In this document: positions 54,670-62,100 of the stretch, piece by piece
Position numbering within the stretch: position 1 is the stretch's first letter
Layout of the letters: each line of letters opens with the position of its first letter
From: a virus
Length of the DNA stretch: 64,000 nt
Virus record (IMG/VR): IMGVR_UViG_3300042373_000871
Span: 1 to 64,000 of that record
Strand: one strand, 5' to 3'
The notes under the pieces: generated by a model
What the model was told of the DNA's origin: nothing
The model's database searches: none
What the model saw: the letters and a program-made list of their open reading frames with translations, nothing else
Program-made: the position numbers and the translations under genes

Positions 54670-55122
54670 CTACACACTTAAGGTAACATCCAGATATTTT
54701 TTTGTTAAATTTTTAGATGAAAAAATGTCAGTCAAGTTCATCAATAAGTTTTTTAGGTGTGGGCGTACATCCACAGTATATCTTATCTTTGGGGGGTATA
54801 TTTTAGCATCCACTTGTCTATGACAAATTGTCATATCATTTTGTTTAATGAAGATGTTAAAATACTCCGGACCATCAGTATATGACGTTTCCAAAATAGC
54901 CGGATTGTTAATAATTTCATACATGTTATCAGACATATACGTTACTGTTTTCAATGATAATTGAGTTTGAATGTCTTCTTTAAATTCACGAAGTAATTCA
55001 TAAAGTTCTAATGAGTTTTTTGCCTCATTGTTAAACTCTCTTACGTTAAAAAATCTTTGTACAATGATGTTATCATTTACCATCATTAAGAATTCTAATT
55101 TTACCGATTCTTGGTCTTTCAT
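54670..55122 (-). CDS. Conserved-context hypothetical protein
   Basis: 150 residues, soluble, with strands and helices: VKLEFLMMVNDNIIVQRFF, NVREFNNEAKNSLELYELLR and a C-terminal VDVRPHLKNLLMNLTDIFSS. I do not recognise a fold. It sits between the helicase and the FEN nuclease, where T4-like phages often carry replication accessory genes, so a helicase-loading or regulatory role is possible but unproven. Confidence 0.65.
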   Translation of the reverse strand: MKDQESVKLEFLMMVNDNIIVQRFFNVREFNNEAKNSLELYELLREFKEDIQTQLSLKTVTYMSDNMYEIINNPAILETSYTDGPEYFNIFIKQNDMTICHRQVDAKIYPPKIRYTVDVRPHLKNLLMNLTDIFSSKNLTKKYLDVTLSV

Positions 55123-55130
55123 AGTTTTAA

Positions 55131-56135
55131 TTAATTGTTGTTATAATTTCTTTTTTCTTTTCTCGTTAGTTTCATAAAGGGTCTAACAAAATTCACCCAC
55201 GCGTCATCCCCCTTTGGTAGATATTTAAAAAAACCGTCTTCCATCATCATCTTTATAAGATTCCTATGTCCCCGACCATCCGGGTCTAACGTTTCTCTAT
55301 AATATAACTCTACAAGTTCTTTAGCATCATCAGTAATTAACGGATTCGATAGATTTATTATTTTCTCATTAATAGTGAAAAATTCCTCCCCATGAACACC
55401 TCTTTTAGTTTTACCCGATATTAAATTTTGTAATGTTTTATTATTCTTATTTTCTTTAAGTAGGTTCTCAGCTTTTTGTAAAATATCGGTAATAGTAACC
55501 GGTTTTTCAAGTAACTCAGGGAAAAACTTAATAAGTGTTTTTTCACCTAAACCTGAAATACCATCAATGTTATCAGATTTGTCACCCGATAAAATTTTAT
55601 AAGTTTTAATATTTTGATGCGGAAATTCGTAAATATCACATTTGATTTTACTACCTAATTGATAAGTTTCTTTAGTTCTTGGGTAATACACCGAAACCTT
55701 ATCTGAAATAAGTTGGGTGAGGTCTTTATCCCCCGAATAAATGGTTTTTTGTTCGTTATCAGAGATTTGGCAATAGTAAGCAATCAAATCATCCGCTTCG
55801 TTATTATCTACGTTGATTTGTCTCACATAACAGTCCTCCAAGTATTGTTTAATTCTTTCTTTCTGCTCAGTGAAAGAATCTAACTTATACTCGTTGTCTC
55901 TGTCTCTACGTTGTTCTTTGTATTGGGGATAAATAAGTTTGCGAGTTGAAGAGTTATCATCACCATCCCACATAACAACAACCTTATCAAAGTTTTGTTC
56001 ATCTATGAATCGTCTAATGGTGTTCACAAAGTGCCATAAGGCACCTATATGTTTTCCATTATGATAATAATCTTTTACTCCGTGAAATCCAATCTTTACT
56101 AAATTATTGCCGTCCACTAATAGGGTTTTAACCAC
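55131..56135 (-). CDS. FEN-type 5'-3' exonuclease / RNase H
   Basis: 334 residues starting with GTG (56133-56135). Acidic motifs of the FEN family are in order: LLVDGNNLVK (D8), VVMWDGDDN, DNNEADDLIAYY, IYSGDKDLTQL, then the helix-hairpin-helix SGDKSDNIDGISGLGEKT. These proteins remove RNA primers (T4 Rnh role). The C-terminal region (240-334) is more charged and ends KLTRKEKRNYNNN, a basic tail. The gene lies 21 bases from uvsX and 8 bases from the unknown gene downstream. Confidence 0.9.
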   Translation of the reverse strand: MVKTLLVDGNNLVKIGFHGVKDYYHNGKHIGALWHFVNTIRRFIDEQNFDKVVVMWDGDDNSSTRKLIYPQYKEQRRDRDNEYKLDSFTEQKERIKQYLEDCYVRQINVDNNEADDLIAYYCQISDNEQKTIYSGDKDLTQLISDKVSVYYPRTKETYQLGSKIKCDIYEFPHQNIKTYKILSGDKSDNIDGISGLGEKTLIKFFPELLEKPVTITDILQKAENLLKENKNNKTLQNLISGKTKRGVHGEEFFTINEKIINLSNPLITDDAKELVELYYRETLDPDGRGHRNLIKMMMEDGFFKYLPKGDDAWVNFVRPFMKLTRKEKRNYNNN

Positions 56136-56156
56136 TTGTTTTGTTTGTATTCGTTA

Positions 56157-57161
56157 CTAATCTTTTTCTTCTACTTCTTTCAAATCAAAATCACCATCTG
56201 TTCCAATGATGTTTTTCCAATATTCAGAGTATTCTTTTTTGTACTTCTCAATTGAAGCTTTTTCTTCTGTAGTCTCTTTACCTGCCAAGAATCCATGAGG
56301 TGTTACTATAATTTTACCATCCTCATAACCTAATCCATTGATGTGGTTTTTCATTACTGAAATTTTAGTTCTCACAGCAAATTTGATAGTTCTCTTATCT
56401 TTAGTCGCAGTAATTTTTGTTGTTCCCGCACCTTTCTCATTACCAAAACGGAATACTAATGAAGAGTTTAACCAAATTGCCTCACCACCTTTAGCTTTAA
56501 TTTTAGGTTGTCCAAATGGATTATCCGGAAGTTCAACCCAAGGTTGGTTAACAATAACCAAAGTATTCTCATATTTAGAATCCGCTTTACGACTTCCTGA
56601 AATTCTTTGATTAATTCCCATTCCAATTTTATCAGCTAATGCAGCAGCATTATGTTGTTTTCCACCTTTACCTTCATAAGTCATTTTACAAGGGACTGAA
56701 CCAACAGAATCCCATAAGAACAATAAACTATAATCTAATTCACCTTTCTCTTGAGCATCTAATAAAGAGTTGATGTAGTCAGTAATTTGTTCAATATAAC
56801 TGAAGTTATTATTGAAGATGTAGAACCCGTCCCATTCTAATTCACCTGTTTCTTCATCAACCATTTCTTCACACTCAAAACCCATAAGTTTAGCATGTTC
56901 AAACGACCATTTTTGTTCCGTAATAATGAATACAGGTAATATTTGTTTTTTCTGAGCATCAACCGCACATTTAACTAAAGCTGTGGTTTTACCTGTATCG
57001 GAATGACCCAAGAACATATTTAAATGTCCAATAGCCGGACCCGGAATACCAACAGCATCCAAAAAGTCAGGACCTAAATCAAAGAACCTTTGTGGTTTGT
57101 ATTTTGCAGATGTAGAGAATTTGTCCTTAATGGACTTGAAATCATGTTTTTTAATTGCCAT
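56157..57161 (-). CDS. uvsX: UvsX-like recombinase (RecA family)
   Basis: 334 residues from ATG at 57161 (the upstream frame to 57230 begins with TTG inside a hairpin and is rejected). Walker A is GHSDTGKTT (52-60), Walker B LLFLWDSVG (about 146-154), followed by Q- and N-rich loops (NQPWVELPDNPFG). The C-terminus is acidic (DGDFDLKEVEEKD), as in other phage RecA proteins. It drives strand exchange with gp32, encoded directly upstream, in recombination-dependent replication. Confidence 0.93.
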   Translation of the reverse strand: MAIKKHDFKSIKDKFSTSAKYKPQRFFDLGPDFLDAVGIPGPAIGHLNMFLGHSDTGKTTALVKCAVDAQKKQILPVFIITEQKWSFEHAKLMGFECEEMVDEETGELEWDGFYIFNNNFSYIEQITDYINSLLDAQEKGELDYSLLFLWDSVGSVPCKMTYEGKGGKQHNAAALADKIGMGINQRISGSRKADSKYENTLVIVNQPWVELPDNPFGQPKIKAKGGEAIWLNSSLVFRFGNEKGAGTTKITATKDKRTIKFAVRTKISVMKNHINGLGYEDGKIIVTPHGFLAGKETTEEKASIEKYKKEYSEYWKNIIGTDGDFDLKEVEEKD

Positions 57162-57201
57162 ATCTCTAATTAATTTAATTTTTTTAGTTTTTTTAGACAA
57201 G

Positions 57202-57230
57202 TTGGACACCAAGTAAGACCTAGTGTCCAA
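57202..57230 (-). promoter_or_regulatory. Stem-loop between gp32 and uvsX
   Basis: 8-bp inverted repeat (TTGGACAC at 57202-57209 and GTGTCCAA at 57223-57230) with 13-base loop in the 95-bp gap. No T-run follows on the minus strand, so it is more likely an mRNA stability or processing element than a terminator. Confidence 0.5.
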
Positions 57231-57256
57231 GTAATATGTCTATATTTTTTTTTTGA

Positions 57257-58111
57257 TTAGAAAGGCATATCATCTTCCGGTTCATCACCCGCTTGTGGGT
57301 CAATCGGAGCAGATGGTTTAGAACCACCAAATGACATCTCATCAGAATCAGAGTTACCATAATCGTAACCACCTTTATCAGAGTTCCATTTTGGAGTCTC
57401 ACCTCTTGCGATAGCTTCTAAATACTCAACAGGTTTTTTAGAGTAAACATCTTCCCAAGATAACTCATCGTTAACCCATCCGTCAGCAGTTGCTTTGTCC
57501 TCATGAACAGGAGCCGCGTCATCATACATAACTGTTTGGATTACTGTGTAAAATGCACCTTTTGGAGTTTTAGCTTTAGTCAATTCTAAAATGATATCTC
57601 TACCTGTTACCGGGTCAGTAATATCACCTTTATTTCTCCAAATAGGAATAATTTTATCTAAAATTCCTTCATTTTTGTAGTTGTGTTTAAATCTCCAAAA
57701 TTTAACACCGTCTGCCTCGTTATCTCTATCAATAACTTTCACAATGTAAAATTTACGTGATAAATAATTTTTAGCTAACTCTTTGTCAGATTCTTTTCCG
57801 GTTGAACGAAGTTCTTCGTAAACCTCATTTAAAGGTGAACGTTCGTTGTCGTTTTTTCCCGGGTCATAAAATTTTTGGAATTTTCCATCTACTTGAATCT
57901 CGTGATACCAAACTTCTTTAAATGGGGTTGAACCATCTGTAGTTGGTAAGATTCTTAATCTTCGTTGCCCTTGAGTTTCCTTGTCTTGAAGGATTGCCGC
58001 GAAGTATTTTTTCATTCTCTCTTCTTGTGTAAATTTTGAGGTAGAAGAAGAACTACCTTGTTTTGATTGCTCGTATTGAGCCAAAACTGCGTCTAATGAA
58101 TTTGTCGCCAT
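57257..58111 (-). CDS. 32: gp32-like single-stranded DNA-binding protein
   Basis: 284 residues. The layout fits gp32: a short N-terminal self-assembly region (MATNSLDAVLAQYEQSKQGS), a core OB-fold with GQRRLRILPTTDGSTPFKEV and RKFYIVKVIDRDNEADGVKF, then a Ser/Gly/Asp-rich tail. There is no cysteine in the protein, so the zinc site of T4 gp32 is absent. The tail ends DEPEDDMPF, like the acidic DDIPF-type tip of bacterial SSB, which recruits partner proteins. It is first in the replication operon behind a near-consensus promoter. Confidence 0.9.
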   Translation of the reverse strand: MATNSLDAVLAQYEQSKQGSSSSTSKFTQEERMKKYFAAILQDKETQGQRRLRILPTTDGSTPFKEVWYHEIQVDGKFQKFYDPGKNDNERSPLNEVYEELRSTGKESDKELAKNYLSRKFYIVKVIDRDNEADGVKFWRFKHNYKNEGILDKIIPIWRNKGDITDPVTGRDIILELTKAKTPKGAFYTVIQTVMYDDAAPVHEDKATADGWVNDELSWEDVYSKKPVEYLEAIARGETPKWNSDKGGYDYGNSDSDEMSFGGSKPSAPIDPQAGDEPEDDMPF

Positions 58112-58140
58112 AGTGTTTAAAATATTTAAAGGTTTATTAA

Positions 58141-58169
58141 AGTATAAGTGTCAGCCGTGTGTTTGTCAA
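58141..58169 (-). promoter_or_regulatory. Near-consensus sigma-70 promoter for gp32 operon
   Basis: Minus strand TTGACA (58169-58164), 17-base spacer, TATACT (58146-58141), about 30 bases before the gp32 ATG. The -10 is also close to the Bacteroidota TAnnTTTG form (TATACTTTA). It is the strongest promoter I can see in the window. Confidence 0.75.
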
Positions 58170-58185
58170 ATTGTTTTGTAAAAAA

Positions 58186-58203
58186 AACGGTCCGAAGACC
58201 GTT
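58186..58203 (-). terminator. Terminator after 58208 gene
   Basis: 7-bp stem AACGGTC/GACCGTT (58186-58192 with 58197-58203), loop CGAA, T-run on the minus strand. It separates the late hub block from the gp32 operon. Confidence 0.85.
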
Positions 58204-58207
58204 AAAA

Positions 58208-58888
58208 TTATCTTACTTGTCTAAATGGATTTACTTCGTCTTCAAAATTTCTGAAGGTTTTTTTAATCTCATTTGGTGAATAATCTTCAACTTCGTCTTG
58301 AGTTAAAACATATTCATTTTTTCCTGTTTTTTCCATATCCTCCTCTTTATCATCAAAGAATTGACTTAATTTTTGATTGAAAGGACCTGAATCTAATGTT
58401 CTTAATTCTAATTTTTCTTGAGGAGTTTTTTCTCTGTATTTTTCAACTTTAGCTTCTAAATCATTTAATTTAGTCATGATACCATCCATTTCACCTAATT
58501 TAGTTTCTAAATTATCTAAATGTTGGAATAAGTTATTAAAATACTCTTCTTGTTTCTCTTCAACTTTTTTCTGTGATTTTACTAAATCAGTAATATCCAT
58601 TTCTTCCGTTTTTGATTCTGATTTTTCATCATCACCAATTTTTTCCACATCCGGGTCAGTCGCAACATCAACCGGTTGAGGTCCTGCCGGAGCCGGTGGG
58701 GCAATCGCAGCATTTGGGTCTGCCGGTGGAGCCGTTTCAGGAGCTAATCCTGCATCAGGAGCCGGAGCTGCGTTTGGGTCAACTTCACCAGGTGGAGGAG
58801 GTAACGTAGCATCTTGTTCAACAATATATTGATTGATAGAATTATATCTAGCAATTTCCTCTAAAATTTGATTGTCTATTTTTTTCAT
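58208..58888 (-). CDS. Pro/Ala-rich protein with coiled coil, possibly virion-associated
   Basis: 226 residues. A short N-terminal helix (DNQILEEIARYNSINQYIVE) precedes a Pro/Ala-rich low-complexity region (about 28-75, PPPPGEVDPNAAPAPDAG), then acidic residues and a coiled coil (about 95-150, FQHLDNLETKLGEMDGIMTK). A charged C-terminus with EVNPFRQVR follows. The arrangement suggests a scaffolding or structural connector, but no family is recognised. It is the last gene of the late block and ends at a terminator. Confidence 0.65.
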   Translation of the reverse strand: MKKIDNQILEEIARYNSINQYIVEQDATLPPPPGEVDPNAAPAPDAGLAPETAPPADPNAAIAPPAPAGPQPVDVATDPDVEKIGDDEKSESKTEEMDITDLVKSQKKVEEKQEEYFNNLFQHLDNLETKLGEMDGIMTKLNDLEAKVEKYREKTPQEKLELRTLDSGPFNQKLSQFFDDKEEDMEKTGKNEYVLTQDEVEDYSPNEIKKTFRNFEDEVNPFRQVR

Positions 58889-58892
58889 GTTA

Positions 58893-59117
58893 TTAACCGT
58901 TTAATAGTTGTTTTACACCTGTTAAAGTTTCAACTTGAATTTTTTTATTTTTGTTTAATGTGTTATCAACTCTTTCAATTAAACCATCTTTCATTCTGAT
59001 AGTATAACAATCTCCAGTGTCTAAATCACATACTTGTTTAGAACCATCCCCCAAATCTTTTTCGGTACTTCTGGTATTTTTACCTAAATAGTTGTCTAAT
59101 ATTAATTTTGTGTCCAT
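58893..59117 (-). CDS. Small hypothetical protein
   Basis: 74 residues: MDTKLILDNYLGKNTRSTEK then DGSKQVCDLDTGDCYTIRMK and a basic helical end. Two cysteines flank a DLDTGD turn. It lies 4 bases from the next gene and has a TATTTATA box 11 bases before the ATG. Not recognised. Confidence 0.65.
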   Translation of the reverse strand: MDTKLILDNYLGKNTRSTEKDLGDGSKQVCDLDTGDCYTIRMKDGLIERVDNTLNKNKKIQVETLTGVKQLLNG

Positions 59118-59128
59118 AATCTTTTATT

Positions 59129-59136
59129 TATAAATA
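59129..59136 (-). promoter_or_regulatory. TATTTATA box before 74-residue gene
   Basis: Exact TATTTATA on the minus strand, 11 bases before the ATG at 59117, within the 43-bp gap after the hub gene. Confidence 0.4.
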
Positions 59137-59160
59137 TCTTTTATTTTGAAAAAACTTAAT

Positions 59161-62100
59161 TTAACATGTTGTTCCGTTTCTAGAACATGGTTTACTATCC
59201 CAAATAATTTCAGAACCTGTATATGGTTGACTATAACATTTACAACAAATATTATCCTTAACTTTTTTCCACAAATTGACTTCAATCACTTTACGAGCTC
59301 CAAAATCCTCATCAGGACATTTTATTGGTGTGAAAACATATTGAAATGAATAACTAATATTTGGAAAAGCATTAACTTTTACAACCAAAGTAAATGTATA
59401 TTCCTTATCATTTCGAGCTTCCTCTAAAATTGCTCTAATGTTAGGAACTGAAACAAATGCACCAATATTTTTATTTTTGTCTGGTTCTATGGTAAAACTA
59501 CCAATTTCTACTTTATCAATACCTCCCACAATATATAATTTAGCAGGATAGTTTTGTGTTAATAATTCATCTTCATAATCAATAACAAAATCACCCCTAA
59601 GTTGACTATTATATATGTCAATATTTTCTATAGTCGCTTTACTAAATTTTTTACTATTTGCAAAAATTTCTTCATCAGTTGTGGCTTTTGGTGGTGTATT
59701 AGGTGGTGGAGTACCACTTACATTTCCACTACCGGTTTTAAATAAATCAATAGATTTTTGAACACTAGTTTCCATTTGACTTAATTGACTAGGATTATCT
59801 TGAACCAATTTGTTATAAACATCAATATTTTTTTGATTTGCCGAGAAATATAATGTATAAAATTTAACAATTTCTTTTGCGGTTATATCAGGTAATAAAC
59901 TAATTTTACCACTAAATCTCGCAATTAAAAATTCAACATGTTTAGACAAATCTGAAAAAATCGCATATGGTACATTACTTGAATTACAATAAAATTGTGG
60001 ATTAAAATAAGAAACACCTGTTTGACCCCAATTTTGTAATAAATCAACACCTGAATAGTTGTTTTCTTTTGTTTCCAATTCAGTTCCATTTGATGACCCC
60101 AAATAAATTGTTGCAAACACTAAATACCTTAATTTTTGGTCAGCGGTTTGAGTAATAATTGTACTAATAGAGTCTTTATATTTAGATTTAGTTGTTGTTG
60201 GAGAATCAACTTTATCATATTTTCCATAATTACTTATTGGTGTACAACTTGGGTAATCTGTTGAACTGTTTGCTGGTTTGTCTACCGCGTCTTTAACAGT
60301 ATTATTAGTTTGACTAATAACATTATCTTGTTTAGTACCACTTTCTTTAATTGCCGCTTGTTTGTCTTGTTTATTTTTCTCAATAATTGAAGTTAATAAA
60401 TTAGTTTTTAAAGTTTGTATGTAACTATCTATTTCAGGTAAATTTGACACAGATTGTCTGATTCCCTTAAATATTGTTTCAAACGTGCCAGGCCCAATAC
60501 TATGATTAACTTCTTGAATCATGTAAGCCCCACTAAACATTGGTACGTGTCTCAAATTAAAATACATAGTTGGTTGAATCATAGCGTTACCCATCATTGA
60601 CACAGTACAAGCATAACTTCTATTTTTATATAAATTATATAATGAAATATTTTGAGTTCCCGATGATTTACCTGAAGATTGTTTAACTAACTCATCTGTT
60701 TGTTGTAACGATTCTGCGGTTGCTTGTCCGGCACTTTGGTCTATTTGAAATCCATGAAAAATTGATTGACTTTGTGGGCCAACATCAACATTAAAACCAA
60801 CAACTTTATTAGATTTATCCCAATCTTGTTTACCTATTTGGTCTTCAATTAATGGGTTATCACTAGCACGTCTTAAATCAAAAGAATCACCTTTAAATCT
60901 TACATTAGCATTATTTTTAAAATCCGGTTGCTCACTTGGTTTACCGGCATAAAAACAAACCATTTTAGCTGAAGAATTTCTATAATCAACATTTAAAAAT
61001 GTACCAAACATTGTATTAGCAAATTCAAGAGACCCTTCCGGTTTTGGAACAGGATTTTTGACCGCATCTTGTACATTATAAAAGTTAACGTATGAAGGTA
61101 TGTTCATAACAACAAAATTATTTTCAACTAAAATTGTTTGAACAAAAGTCAACATACTTGTTTTAGGGTTTATATCTGTTAATCTAAATTTTAATTTATT
61201 AACATCAACTAATACTTTATCCCCAATGTTTCTGTTTGCTCTATCCATTAATAAAACATCTTCAAAAAGTGTTTTAGTTTTAAAGTCATTACCTGAAATC
61301 CATTTATCGTTTAACGCTTTAAACGCCTCCCAATATTCTAATTTTGTTTGAGGACCTTCTAATGCAGTTGCAAGTGCAGCATCAGGTGTACTCCCAACAT
61401 CAGGTAATTGTTTACGTAATTTAGGCATTAATTTATTAATAATGATATTTTGAAAATTATCTGTACTAGTTATGTATTCATTCATTAAAGTAACAAATTT
61501 ATTATAATTCAAAGTACTATCATTTAATTTTTGTGTTGCGTATATTTTAATAATTGGTGCAAATATTTTAATATTATCCACACTAAAATCTATATTACAA
61601 TCAACAAAGAAATCGGTTATATATGAACCATCATTTGTATATTGTAATTGAGGTATTTCGGAAAAACCAACATATACTTGTAACGCTTTCCATTCATTAG
61701 GATAATTTGTTATAGATTGTGATAACGTTACCGTTCCACCTGATGTTGGTAATGGTGTTGGTGTTTGAAATGAATACTTACTCCATGTATATGGGTCAGC
61801 AAGTAATCTATTTGAAAAAGTGTAAAATAATCTCTTATCAAAGTTTGCCGGATTACCATATTTGAAAACAACATCGTAACTTAAAAATGATTGTAAAATA
61901 TTTGTTAAAACACTTAGCTGCGAATCTTGTACCGCAGAAACTAATTCAGTATTAATGTTAGTACCACCTACTTTTGGAATTCTCATTAAACTTCTCATCA
62001 ACATTTGGAAATTTTTAAATGATTTGGTTGTTTCGGTATCACTATTTGATATAAACTCATCATCAAAATCATATATAGATTTTGAAAAATTTAAAAATTC

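Noticed and set aside
57162-57230. Upstream extension of uvsX from a TTG codon
   Set aside because: The TTG lies in the arm of a stem-loop and an ATG at 57161 gives the usual N-terminus.
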